Below are positions 32,911 to 41,010 of a stretch of DNA of 64,000 bases, piece after piece. The translations under genes and the position numbers were made by a program. Origin of the DNA: Mayfieldus sp963781495 (GTDB lineage Bacteria; Actinomycetota; Thermoleophilia; Solirubrobacterales; 70-9); the NCBI GenBank assembly GCA_963781495.1, contig CAWAFX010000004.1, positions 186,001 to 250,000 on the forward strand, given 5' to 3'. The notes under the pieces were generated by a model that ran no database searches, had not been told where the DNA came from, and saw nothing but the letters and a program-made list of their open reading frames with translations. Within the stretch, counting starts at the first letter, position 1. Each line of letters begins with the position of its first letter.

Positions 32911-32939
32911 GGACGTCTTTTGTACCAGAGGGGCCGCGT

Positions 32940-34031
32940 TTAGTCGAGCAGCGGGCGCAGCAATGCGATCAGGCGCTCGTTCTCGGCCCGGGTCCCGTAG
33001 CTGACCCTGATGTGGCCGGGGCCGCCGAGGGCAGCGCCCGGGCGCACCAGTACTCCCTGCTCGCCGAGGCCGGCCACGATCGCCGCCTCGTCGCGGTCCC
33101 CGAGCGAGACCCAGGAGAAGTTGGTCTGGCTCGGCGGCGACTCGAGGCCGAGCTCGCGCAGCCCCTCCTCGACGAAGGCGCGCTCGGCGACCGTGCGCTC
33201 GACCCGGGCGTCGACGTCGTCCTGGTGCAGGATCGCCTCCGAGGCGGCGGCCTGGGCGATCGCGTTGACGCTGAACGGCTGGCGGACCGCGTCGACGGCG
33301 GCCCGGAAGGCGGGTGAACAGAGCGCGTAGCCGACCCGCAGCCCGGCCAGCCCGTGGGCCTTGCTGAAGGTCCGCAGCACGACCAGGTTCGGGAAACGGC
33401 CGAGCAGGTCGACGGTGGCGTCGGGATCGTCGCCGACCTGGAAGTCGATGTAGGCCTCGTCGAGGACCACGGTCACCCCTTGCGGGACCTGATGGCAGAA
33501 GTCGGCGATCTGCCCGGCGGGCAGGTAGGTGCCGGTCGGGTTGTTCGGGTTGCAGACCAGCAGCAGCTGGGTGGCGGCGGTGATCTCGGCCAGCATCGCC
33601 TCGAGGTCGTGGACGTCGTCGCTGTCGAGGGGAACCCGGATCTCGCGCGCCCCCGAGAGCGCCGCCAGGTGCGGGTAGATCGAGAACGAGGGCCAGGCGA
33701 AGAGGATCTCGGCCCCCGGCTCGCAGAGGGCCTCGGCGGCGGCGAGCAGGATCTCGCAAGAGCCGTTGCCGACCGCGATCCGCGCCGGGTCGGTCTCGTG
33801 GCGCTCGGCGATCCGCTGCCGCAGCAGCGTCGCGCCGGGGTCCGGGTAGCGGTTGACCGCCGCCGCCGCACGGGCGATCGCCTCGACGACGTCGGGGTGC
33901 GGCGGGTAGGGCGACTCGTTGGAGGCGAGTTGGGCGATCCCTTCCTCGGCCACCGACTCCGGCGCCTTGCCGGCCGGCGTCCCGGCCTGGTAGCTGGGCA
34001 TGCGGGCCAGCTTCTCGGCAAACGTCACCAT
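32940..34031 (-). CDS. hisC: Histidinol-phosphate / aromatic aminotransferase (HisC family)
   Basis: 363 residues, PLP fold type I. LASNESPYPPHPDVVEAIARA, NRYPDPGATLLRQRIAE, VGNGSCEILLAAAEAL, VCNPNNPTGTYLPAGQI, VLDEAYIDF and the PLP lysine in LRTFSKAHGLAGLRVGYAL. Placement between aroH and aroF/tyrA/aroA suggests it also or mainly transaminates phenylpyruvate and hydroxyphenylpyruvate. The ATG at 34031 fits the family. Upstream in-frame starts (34064, 34076) would add a basic HVRRRSRRK segment encoded by a repeat element. Confidence 0.9.
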   Translation of the reverse strand: MVTFAEKLARMPSYQAGTPAGKAPESVAEEGIAQLASNESPYPPHPDVVEAIARAAAAVNRYPDPGATLLRQRIAERHETDPARIAVGNGSCEILLAAAEALCEPGAEILFAWPSFSIYPHLAALSGAREIRVPLDSDDVHDLEAMLAEITAATQLLLVCNPNNPTGTYLPAGQIADFCHQVPQGVTVVLDEAYIDFQVGDDPDATVDLLGRFPNLVVLRTFSKAHGLAGLRVGYALCSPAFRAAVDAVRQPFSVNAIAQAAASEAILHQDDVDARVERTVAERAFVEEGLRELGLESPPSQTNFSWVSLGDRDEAAIVAGLGEQGVLVRPGAALGGPGHIRVSYGTRAENERLIALLRPLLD

Positions 34032-34032
34032 C

Positions 34033-34090
34033 AACTTGCGGCGGCTCCGCCGCCTGACATGCATCTGCCGCTCCACTTCGTTTCGCGGCC
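34033..34090. repeat. Dispersed two-hairpin repeat, copy B
   Basis: Lies between aroH and hisC, ending 1-2 nt from the hisC start codon, so the hairpin would occupy the hisC ribosome-binding site. CTTGCGGCGGC-TCC-GCCGCC, TGACATGCATC, then TGCCGCTCCACTTCG and TTTCGCGGCC. The last 25 nt equal copy C. Confidence 0.75.
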
Positions 34091-34095
34091 GAGAA

Positions 34096-34476
34096 TCATT
34101 GGGCGGCCTCGAGGTCGGCGCGCAGCTTTTGTGTCTCGCCGAGATAGGTGTGGGCCGGCCGGTGATCGGGCGGCGCGTAGTAGTGCAGCAGCAACCTGAT
34201 CACCCGCGGCATCGCGCCGGGGACGTCGATCTCCCGCGCGCAGAGCAGCGGCACCGAGTCGAGGCCGAGCTCTCGCGCGGCGACGGCGGGGAACTCGGCG
34301 TCGAGGTCGCCGGTGCAGGTGAAAAGGCAGCTCACCATCTGCTCGGACGCCAGCGAGTTGCGGGCGATCAGCTCGCTGACCAGCTCGGAGCTGGCGGCGA
34401 GGATCGCCTCGGCCTGGTTCGACTCGGCCTGGACCGCTCCCCGGAGGGCGAAAAGCCGTTGTTCGTTCGCGTTCAC
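34096..34476 (-). CDS. aroH: Chorismate mutase, AroH class
   Basis: 126 residues, the trimeric pseudo-alpha/beta-barrel type of Bacillus AroH. Catalytic arginine near the N-terminus (FALRGAVQ), CLFTCTGDLDAEFPAVAARELG, and the active-site CAREIDVPGAMPRVIRLLLHYY (Glu and Arg of the 78/90 pair), then HTYLGETQKLRADL. Converts chorismate to prephenate for tyrA. GTG start overlaps rluB by 4 nt. Confidence 0.95.
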   Translation of the reverse strand: MNANEQRLFALRGAVQAESNQAEAILAASSELVSELIARNSLASEQMVSCLFTCTGDLDAEFPAVAARELGLDSVPLLCAREIDVPGAMPRVIRLLLHYYAPPDHRPAHTYLGETQKLRADLEAAQ

Positions 34477-35168
34477 GGCGAGGGATCTTCCCAGAGCCGC
34501 CGCAGCTCCTCCTCACTGAGCCGGCGTGACTGCCCCGGTTTCAGATCGCCCAGCGCAAGCGATGCGAAGCGGACCCGCCGCAGCTCGATGACCTCGTTCC
34601 CGACCGCCTCGGCCATCCGCCGCACCTGGCGGTTGCGCCCCTCGTGGATCGTGATCTCGATCTCGCGCTCGGTAACGCGCTTGACCGCGGCGGGCGCGGT
34701 TGGCCCGTCCTCGAGCTCCACCCCGCGGCGCAGCCGTTCGAGATCGCGGTCGGATGGCGGGCGCCGCAGCCGTGCTCGGTATGCCTTCGGCACCTCGAAG
34801 CGTGGATGGGTGAGCCGGTTTGTGAGCTCGCCGTCGTTGCTGAGCAGGATCAGGCCGGTCGAGTCGGCGTCGAGGCGGCCGACCGGATAGAGGCGGGCGC
34901 TCGTGTCGACCAGCTCGGTGACCGCCCGGCGACGACCCGGCTCGCGCGCGGTCGAGACGACGCCGGCCGGCTTGTTGACGATCCACGTCTCGGCTGGCTC
35001 CTCGGCGACGGCCTTGCCGTCGACCAGCACGGCTGCGCCCTCCGCCACGTCGCGGGCGGGGTCGGTGACCGTCTCGCCGTCGACGCTCACCCGCCCGGCG
35101 GCGATCACCTCTTCGGCCGCTCGGCGCGAGGCGACGCCGGCGCGAGCAAGGAACCTGGCCAGTCGCAC
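34473..35168 (-). CDS. rluB: rRNA large-subunit pseudouridine synthase (RluB/RsuA family)
   Basis: 231 residues. N-terminal S4 domain (RLARFLARAGVASRRAAEEVIAAGRVSVDG), then the catalytic LYPVGRLDADSTGLILLSNDGELTNRLTHP with the nucleophilic Asp, and IHEGRNRQVRRMAEAVG. Probably modifies helix 89-93 region of 23S rRNA as RluB. It follows scpB by 14 nt; scpA-scpB-rluB is a conserved order in Gram-positive bacteria. Confidence 0.93.
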   Translation of the reverse strand: MRLARFLARAGVASRRAAEEVIAAGRVSVDGETVTDPARDVAEGAAVLVDGKAVAEEPAETWIVNKPAGVVSTAREPGRRRAVTELVDTSARLYPVGRLDADSTGLILLSNDGELTNRLTHPRFEVPKAYRARLRRPPSDRDLERLRRGVELEDGPTAPAAVKRVTEREIEITIHEGRNRQVRRMAEAVGNEVIELRRVRFASLALGDLKPGQSRRLSEEELRRLWEDPSP

Positions 35169-35182
35169 CCTTGGACGCCGGG

Positions 35183-35773
35183 TTACTCGACGCGCTGCTC
35201 GCCGGCCCGCAGCAGGCGCTCGCGCAGCTCGCGCTCGTCCTCTGGCGTCGGATCGAAGCGCGACGGGTCCGGCAGCTGGTCGAGCCCGGCGAGGCCGAAC
35301 AGCTTCTCGAACAGCGGCGTGGTCTTGTAGATCGTGGCGCCGAAGCGCGAGCGCCCCGACTCCTCGATCAGCCCCCGCTCGCCGAGCGTCTGCACCGCTG
35401 ACTCCGAGGAGACGCCGCGGATGCGGGCGATCTCGGGCCGCGAAACGGGCTGCAGGTAGGCGACGATCGCCAGCGTCTCGGACTGGGCCTGGGTCAGCGG
35501 CGGCGTGCGCGGCTTCGAGAGCAGCCGCCTTGCCGCCGGCTCAGCCTCCGGGGTCGAGGCGAGGGTGAACCCGCCGCCGACCTCGCGCAGGACCACCCCG
35601 CCGATCCCCTCGGCCAGGCGACCGCGCAGCTGGTCGATCGCCCGCTCGACCTCGGCCTCGGTCGAATCGGTCGCCTCGACCAGGTCGGTGAGGCCGACCG
35701 GCTCCGGGGAGAGGAAGAGAAGCGCCTCGACGGTGCGGGCGAGGGGCGAGATGGCGATCGCGGTCTCGTTCAT
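35183..35773 (-). CDS. scpB: Segregation and condensation protein B
   Basis: 196 residues with two winged-helix domains: LARTVEALLFLSPEPVGLTDLVEATDSTEAEVERAIDQL and SKPRTPPLTQAQSETLAIVAYLQPVSRPEIARIRGVSSESAVQTLGERGLIEESG, then FGATIYKTTPLFEKLFGLAGLDQLP. Part of the SMC-ScpAB condensin. It overlaps scpA by 4 nt. Confidence 0.95.
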   Translation of the reverse strand: MNETAIAISPLARTVEALLFLSPEPVGLTDLVEATDSTEAEVERAIDQLRGRLAEGIGGVVLREVGGGFTLASTPEAEPAARRLLSKPRTPPLTQAQSETLAIVAYLQPVSRPEIARIRGVSSESAVQTLGERGLIEESGRSRFGATIYKTTPLFEKLFGLAGLDQLPDPSRFDPTPEDERELRERLLRAGEQRVE

Positions 35774-36489
35774 CGCGATGCCTTGATCTCGATCGGGCCG
35801 AAGGCTTCGCGCTGCTCCCAGGTCGCCTCGCCCTTGCGGTGAAGCTCGAGCAGGGCAAACAGGGTGACCGCCTGGGTGAGGCGATCCTCGCTGCCGAACG
35901 CCTGCTCGAAGTCGATGCTCTCGCGGCCGGCCAGCAGCTGGCGCAGGACGCCGAGCCGCCGCTCCAGCGAAACCGTCGGGCGGATGTGGGTGGTGTCCGG
36001 ATCGGCGGGGACGACGAGCAGGTCCCCGATCGCCGCGGCGAGCTGGTCGGGCTCGTAGGTCGCGGTCGCCGCCTCGACCGAGATCCGCCGCAGCTGGGAG
36101 GGCAGCGGCGCCGAGCGGTACAGGTAGCGGCGCCCGGCCTCGAACCGTTCGCTGAGCATCTCCGCCGCGTCGCGGTAGCGGCGGTACTCGAGCATCCGCG
36201 CAACCAGCTCCTCGACCGCCTCCTCGGGGCCGAGCTCGCCGACCTCCTCGACTCCGGGCAGCAGCAGACGCGACTTCAGCTCCAGCAGCGATGCGATCAG
36301 GACCAGGAACTCGGTCGCCACTTCGAGATCGAGCTCGTCCTGCTGCTCGAGGTGCTCGATGTAGGCGAGCACGACGTCGGTCAGCTCGACCTCGAGCAGG
36401 CTGATCTCCTCGCGCAGGAGAACGGCGAGCAGGAGGTCGAACGGGCCCGCGAATACGTCGAGCTCGAGATCGAGCGAGGCGACCGCCAT
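35770..36489 (-). CDS. scpA: Segregation and condensation protein A (kleisin)
   Basis: 239 residues. LDVFAGPFDLLLAVLLREEISLLEVELTDVVLAYIEHLEQQDELDLEVATEFLVLIASLLELKSRLLLPG is the kleisin N-terminus that binds the SMC neck; the C-terminal winged helix (LTQAVTLFALLELHRKGEATWEQREAFGPIEI) binds the SMC head. First gene of the scpA-scpB-rluB-aroH run. A TACCCT box sits 8 nt before the ATG. Confidence 0.95.
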   Translation of the reverse strand: MAVASLDLELDVFAGPFDLLLAVLLREEISLLEVELTDVVLAYIEHLEQQDELDLEVATEFLVLIASLLELKSRLLLPGVEEVGELGPEEAVEELVARMLEYRRYRDAAEMLSERFEAGRRYLYRSAPLPSQLRRISVEAATATYEPDQLAAAIGDLLVVPADPDTTHIRPTVSLERRLGVLRQLLAGRESIDFEQAFGSEDRLTQAVTLFALLELHRKGEATWEQREAFGPIEIKASR

Positions 36490-36497
36490 CGCCCCGA

Positions 36498-36503
36498 AGG
36501 GTA
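36498..36503 (-). promoter_or_regulatory. scpA: -10-like box TACCCT before scpA
   Basis: TACCCT 8 nt before the scpA ATG; no Shine-Dalgarno. Confidence 0.45.
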
Positions 36504-36528
36504 GGCGACGGCGCGGCCGCGAACCTGA

Positions 36529-38212
36529 CTACTGCCTGACGCGGTCCTTGCCCTTGCCGCCGACGAGCTTGTCCTTGCCGCCGCCGCCGACGAGCTTGTC
36601 TACCCCGGGGCCGCCGTAGAGCTTGTCCTTGCCGGGGCCGCCCTTGATCGTGTCCTTGCCCCTGCCACCGCAGAGCAGGTCGTTGCCCTTCAGGCCGATG
36701 ATCTTGTCCTTGCCGCCGAGGCCGTTGATCACGTCGCGCTTGCGGGTCCCGCGGATCGTGTCGCGATGCTTGCTGCCGACGTCGGTCAGCTTCTTGCCGT
36801 GGCAGCGGTGCTTGGAGAGGCGCTTGGCGAAGTCACAGCCCTTGACGCTGGCGAGCCCGGTCTGGGTGCGGTGCTGGCCGCCCCAGGAGTCGAAGATCGC
36901 GTCGAACTGGTTGACGCCGCCGTTGCAGACTGCCTTCGGGGCCGTGATCAGGCCGTCCTTGCCGCCGAAGAAGGTGAGCCTGAACTCGCTCAATGGTACG
37001 TCGGGCAGGCCCGGCGCGACATCGCCGAAGACGTTGTCGAGGCGGAAGTCCGGCGTCGGGGTGACGTTGCCGATGATCTTCGCCGGCAGCGGGCCCTTGA
37101 GGTCGAGGCCGATCTGGGGCAGGAATCCCGGCAGCGGGTTCTTGGTCAGGTAGACCGGGCCGGAGAGCGCCTGGGCGAGCAGCGGCGTCTTCGCGACCGC
37201 GAAGCCGACCTGGGTGTTGGCGGGGCAGGTCGAGGACTGGAAGTTGGCCGGCGCGCACTGGTTGATCAGCGCCGCGTTGTTGGGCTGCAGCGTCTTCGGC
37301 AGGATCGCCTCGACCCGCTTGCTGTTGGCCTGGTCGGTGCCCCTGGGTGACGTTAGTCGTCAGGTCGGGGTGGGAGATGTGGGCCGCGTCTTGGTCATGT
37401 CGAGGTCGACCGAGAGATGGGGCGCGTAGGGCTCGGCGGCGCAGTTGATCGAGGTCGAACGAGGCCTGGACGGTCTGCGAGTCGCCCTCGTAAGAGGTGC
37501 CAGTGATCCGCGTCGTCTTGGTCCCGCAGGAGGTCGGGTTGGTCATGAAGTTGGAGTTCAGCGTCAGGCTGGTCGTGTCGATGTGGACTGGCGAGTTCTG
37601 CGACACCGCCGACCCGCCGAGCAGCGGCAGGAAGGTCACCGAGGCCGGTCCGGGGGATATTGAGGATGGTGGTATTGAGCCCGAAGTCGCTCGTGCGCGC
37701 GCTCGCGTGGCCGACCAGGACCACCGGGCTCCGAGTCGACGATCGGCGGCGCGCTGAGCGCCTGCAGGCGGATTCCGAGGGTCGCCGGGTCGCTGCCCTG
37801 CGGGAAGCATGTTGTAGACGTTTCCGGTGGCTGTCATCGGGACCGGGATCTGAACCGGCGAGCGGGTTGAAATCGGCGACGGTGACCGTGACGTCCGAGC
37901 TAGCGCTGCCGATCACCGAACCCGCGGGGCAGGTGTTCGCGGCCAGTTGCGGCGGCGTGCAGAAGGCAGCCGACTGCGGATTTCCGACCAGGCCGGCGGG
38001 CAGCTCCGTGACCAGATTCTGGATGTGATCGGTGCCGTTGATCGCGAACGAAAGGTTGAAGTTCGAGTGGTGCCCGGCGCTGGTGTCGGTAGGCGCCGCG
38101 GTCGGCCGCTTCCCAGATTCAGAGCAGCCTGGGCCGAAGCGACCGGGACCAGCAGCCCGAGCAGGGCCAGCGGCAAGACGATCAAGCGTCTGGTGGCGTT
38201 CCGTGCCGACAT
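36529..38212 (-). pseudogene. Frameshifted secreted protein with RTX-like C-terminal repeats
   Basis: One coding sequence of about 560 codons is recognisable, broken by about eight single-base shifts between roughly 37338 and 38115. It opens at ATG 38212 with a signal peptide (RRLIVLPLALLGLLVPVASAQA), continues in other frames as HSNFNLSFAINGTDHIQNL, LPAGLVGNPQSAAFCTPPQ, VPMTATGNVYNML, SVTFLPLLGGSAVSQNSP and LPKTLQPNNAALINQC, and ends in an intact segment FRLTFFGGKDGLITAP with Gly-Lys-Asp repeats of GGxGKDxLxGG type. Several breaks lie in C or G runs. The restored frame seems otherwise free of stops, so either recent decay or sequence errors explain it. Confidence 0.75.
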
Positions 38213-38269
38213 CCCCTCGCTACCTCCGTCCTCTCTCATTCGCATCCGCCCCCCTGCTGGGACGATGCT

Positions 38270-38289
38270 GCAGAGCCTTACGGCTCTGC
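38270..38289. terminator. Stem-loop between trpS and the frameshifted gene
   Basis: GCAGAGCC-TTAC-GGCTCTGC, perfect 8-bp stem with a 4-nt loop, 68 nt after the trpS stop. No long T-run on either side; likely terminator or transcript-end structure. Confidence 0.5.
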
Positions 38290-38357
38290 CCATTGGTTTA
38301 TCAGGCGGGGAGTCTCTTGACGCCGATTCACGCCTGGAAATTCGTCCAGCGCACCGC

Positions 38358-39368
38358 TTATTGCGGCGGCGGCCCGATGCCCATCCGCTCCCGCACGTCG
38401 GCGAGCGTGTCAGAGGCGATTGCACGCGCCTTCTCGGCCCCTTCGGTGAGGGTCCGCTCCAGCGCCGCGGTGTCCGGGCGCAGCTCGGCGTAGCGCTCGC
38501 GCACCGGGGCCAGCAGCTCGACCACCGCCTCCGCCGCGGCCTGTTTGAAGTCCCCGTAGCCGGCGCCGGCGAACTCGCTCTCGATCGCCTCCGGCTCGCT
38601 GCCGCGGGCGACCGAGGTGATCTCGATCAGGTTGCTGATCCCCGGCTTGTCCTCGCCGCGCAGGACCTCGCGCCCGGAGTCGGTCACCGCGGAGCCGAAC
38701 TTCGCCCGGATCGCGTCCGGCTCCTCGAGCACGTAGACGGTGCCGGCGTCAGTGGTGCCGGTCGTCGACATCTTCCGCTCCGGATCCTGGAGGTCCATGA
38801 TCCGGGCCCCGACCTCCGGGATCCGGTGCCCGGGGACGACCAGGGTCTCGCCGAAGCGCTCGTTGAAGCGGCGCGCCACCTCGCGCATCAGCTCGACGTG
38901 CTGGCGCTGGTCGTCGCCGACCGGGACCTCGGTCGCCCGGTAGGCGAGCACGTCGGCGGCCATCAGGATCGGATAGGTGAAGATCCCGGAGCTGATGAAG
39001 GCTCCAGGCCGTTGCTCGAGCAGCTGGCGCTTTTCCTTCCACTGGTGCATCCGATTGAGGTCGCCCCAGGCCGTCACCGCGCCGAGCAGCCAGGTCAGCT
39101 CGGTGTGCTCGCGAACGTCTGACTGGCGAAAGAGGATGCAGCGCCCCGGGTCGAGGCCGGCCGCGAGCAGGATCGCCATCGTGTCGTGGAGCCGCTCGCG
39201 AAGGGCCGCGGGCTCGTAGTCGAGCGTGATCGCGTGCAGGTCGACGATGCAGTAGATCGCCTCGCCGCGGTCCTGGCCCTCGACGTACTGGCGGATCGCG
39301 CCGATGTAGTTGCCCAGGTGCTTGCGGCCGGTGGGCTGAATGCCGCTGAAGATCCTCGTCTGCGCCAC
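38358..39368 (-). CDS. trpS: Tryptophanyl-tRNA synthetase
   Basis: 336 residues, class Ic. RIFSGIQPTGRKHLGNYIGAIRQYV carries the HIGH-equivalent (KHLGN). MSTTGTTDAGTVYVLEEP contains the KMSKS loop as KMSTT. Additional motifs: CIVDLHAITLDYEPAALRERLHDTMAILLAAGLDP, ELTWLLGAVTAWGDLNRM, YPILMAADVLAYRATEVPVGDDQRQHVELMREVA. It charges tRNA-Trp. GTG start with a TATAGT box 11 nt upstream. Confidence 0.97.
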   Translation of the reverse strand: MAQTRIFSGIQPTGRKHLGNYIGAIRQYVEGQDRGEAIYCIVDLHAITLDYEPAALRERLHDTMAILLAAGLDPGRCILFRQSDVREHTELTWLLGAVTAWGDLNRMHQWKEKRQLLEQRPGAFISSGIFTYPILMAADVLAYRATEVPVGDDQRQHVELMREVARRFNERFGETLVVPGHRIPEVGARIMDLQDPERKMSTTGTTDAGTVYVLEEPDAIRAKFGSAVTDSGREVLRGEDKPGISNLIEITSVARGSEPEAIESEFAGAGYGDFKQAAAEAVVELLAPVRERYAELRPDTAALERTLTEGAEKARAIASDTLADVRERMGIGPPPQ

Positions 39369-39379
39369 GCTGGGCGCGG

Positions 39380-39385
39380 ACTATA
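39380..39385 (-). promoter_or_regulatory. trpS: -10-like box TATAGT before trpS
   Basis: TATAGT 11 nt before the GTG, overlapping the 3' end of the MFS gene. Confidence 0.4.
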
Positions 39386-40940
39386 GAGCCGGGTCAGGCA
39401 CGCCTCCGCGCGGGGCGGGCTCGGATCCCCGGCGCCGCTTCGGGTCCTGGATACCGAACGCCGAGACCAGCCCGCCGATGATCATCAGCGTTCCGGCGAC
39501 GCCCATCCCGAGATGGAAGCCCGACTCCGACGCGCGGTCGATCGCCGGCTGGATCCTTTGCTGCTGGCTCGGCGGGATCCCCTGCTGCCTCTCGGTTCCC
39601 GCCAGCGCGGCGGCGCGGGCGTTTCTCACCTCGTGCTGGGCCGGCGCCCCGAGCCTCACTCCCGCCAGCTGGTCGTCGAGGGTGGTGGCGAACCTGCCGG
39701 CGACGACGGCTCCGATGATCGCGATCGCAAGCAGCCCGGCGGTCCGCGAGACGGCGTTGTTGATCCCAGAGGCGATGCCGACGTTGCCCTCCTGGACCGA
39801 ATCGAGCACGGTCGCGGTCAGCGGCGCCACCGTCGCCGAGAGGCCGAGCGCAAAGAGGACCACCCCGGGCAGGACCTGAGAGAGGTAGTCGGCGTCGGCC
39901 TGCACCCGCAGCAGCAGGAGCATCCCGGCCCCCGCCACGATCGGGCCGAAGGTCATCGGCCAGCGCGGTCCGACCCCGGAGGCGAAGCGGCCGAAGCGCG
40001 GCGAGAGCAGGAACAGGGTGACCGAGATCGGCGTCGTCGCCAGCCCGGCCTCCAGCGGCGTGTAGCCGGAGACCTGCTGCAGGAACAGTGGGATGTAGAA
40101 GCTGGCGCCGAACAGGCCCGCATAGACGGCCAGCGTCGTCGCGTTGGCGACCGCGAAGTTCCGGATCCGAAACAGCGACAGCTTGACCATCGGGTGCTCG
40201 GTTCGCAACTCGTGCGCGATGAAGGCCGTCAAGCAGGCGATGCCCGCGATCAGCGGCAGGAGGACGAGCGGGTCGCTCCAGCCGCGGTCTGGCTGCTCGA
40301 TCAGCGCGAAGACCGTCCCGCCGAGGCCGACCGCCGAGAGCCCGATGCCCGCGTAGTCGACCCCGGTGAAGGCGTCGGGGTCGCGGCTCTCGGCAACCGC
40401 GCTGCGGGTCAGGATCAGGTTGGCGATGACCAGCGGCACGTTGACCGCGAAGATCGCCCGCCAGGAGATCGCGCCGACGAGGAATCCGCCCCCCGCCGGA
40501 CCGAGGACGGTCGCGATCCCCGTCCAGGAGGTCCAGACGCCGACCGCCTTGCCGCGTTCCTCGCCGCTGAAGGTCGCGGCGATGATCGCCAGCGAGCCGG
40601 GGACGAGAAGCGCCCCGGCGACCCCCTGCAGAGCGCGAAAAGCGATCAGAAGCTCCTCGCTGGGCGCCGCCGCGCAGAGCGCCGAGGTGATCCCGAAGCC
40701 GGCCAGGCCGAGCTCGAACATGCGCCGGCGGCCGAACTGGTCTCCCATCGAGCCACCGACCAGCAGCAGCGAGGTCAGCGCCAGCAGGTACGCCTCGACG
40801 ACCCACTGCTGACCGGCAAGGCCCATGTCGAGGTCCTTCTTCATCGCCGGCAGGGCGACGTTGACCACGGTCGCATCGAGGAAGACGACGGTCGAGCCGA
40901 GGATCGTGGCAACGACCGTTAGGCGCTGCTGGCGTGACAC
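39381..40940 (-). CDS. MFS drug-resistance transporter, DHA2 (14-helix) family
   Basis: 519 residues with about 14 membrane helices. ILGSTVVFLDATVVNVALPAMKKDL is the DHA2/EmrB-QacA motif D1, GGSMGDQFGRRRMFELGLAGFGITSALCA motif A, LVPGSLAIIAATFSGEERGKAVGVW motif B region, and VLGPAGGGFLVGAISWRAIFAVNVPL motif C. Proton-driven efflux of lipophilic compounds is expected; substrate unknown. The GTG at 40940 is chosen because it starts at the first helix and has a TAGACT box 7 nt upstream; a longer in-frame version would overlap the opposite-strand gene. Confidence 0.9.
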   Translation of the reverse strand: MSRQQRLTVVATILGSTVVFLDATVVNVALPAMKKDLDMGLAGQQWVVEAYLLALTSLLLVGGSMGDQFGRRRMFELGLAGFGITSALCAAAPSEELLIAFRALQGVAGALLVPGSLAIIAATFSGEERGKAVGVWTSWTGIATVLGPAGGGFLVGAISWRAIFAVNVPLVIANLILTRSAVAESRDPDAFTGVDYAGIGLSAVGLGGTVFALIEQPDRGWSDPLVLLPLIAGIACLTAFIAHELRTEHPMVKLSLFRIRNFAVANATTLAVYAGLFGASFYIPLFLQQVSGYTPLEAGLATTPISVTLFLLSPRFGRFASGVGPRWPMTFGPIVAGAGMLLLLRVQADADYLSQVLPGVVLFALGLSATVAPLTATVLDSVQEGNVGIASGINNAVSRTAGLLAIAIIGAVVAGRFATTLDDQLAGVRLGAPAQHEVRNARAAALAGTERQQGIPPSQQQRIQPAIDRASESGFHLGMGVAGTLMIIGGLVSAFGIQDPKRRRGSEPAPRGGVPDPAL

Positions 40941-40947
40941 CAGGATG

Positions 40948-40953
40948 AGTCTA
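40948..40953 (-). promoter_or_regulatory. -10-like box TAGACT before the MFS gene
   Basis: TAGACT 7 nt before the GTG; no Shine-Dalgarno. Confidence 0.45.
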
Positions 40954-40997
40954 CGAAGGGGCCGCGCCAGCGCATTCCGGCGCTGAGCTGCGGCGTC

Positions 40998-41003
40998 TAG
41001 CCT
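40998..41003 (+). promoter_or_regulatory. -10-like box TAGCCT before the MmcQ/YjbR gene
   Basis: TAGCCT 7 nt before the GTG; no Shine-Dalgarno. Confidence 0.45.
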
Positions 41004-41010
41004 CTCTTCG

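Noticed and set aside
36541..36760. Repetitive pattern suggesting a CRISPR or tandem DNA repeat
   Set aside because: It is coding repetition of Gly-Lys-Asp RTX-like units; no regular repeat-spacer structure.
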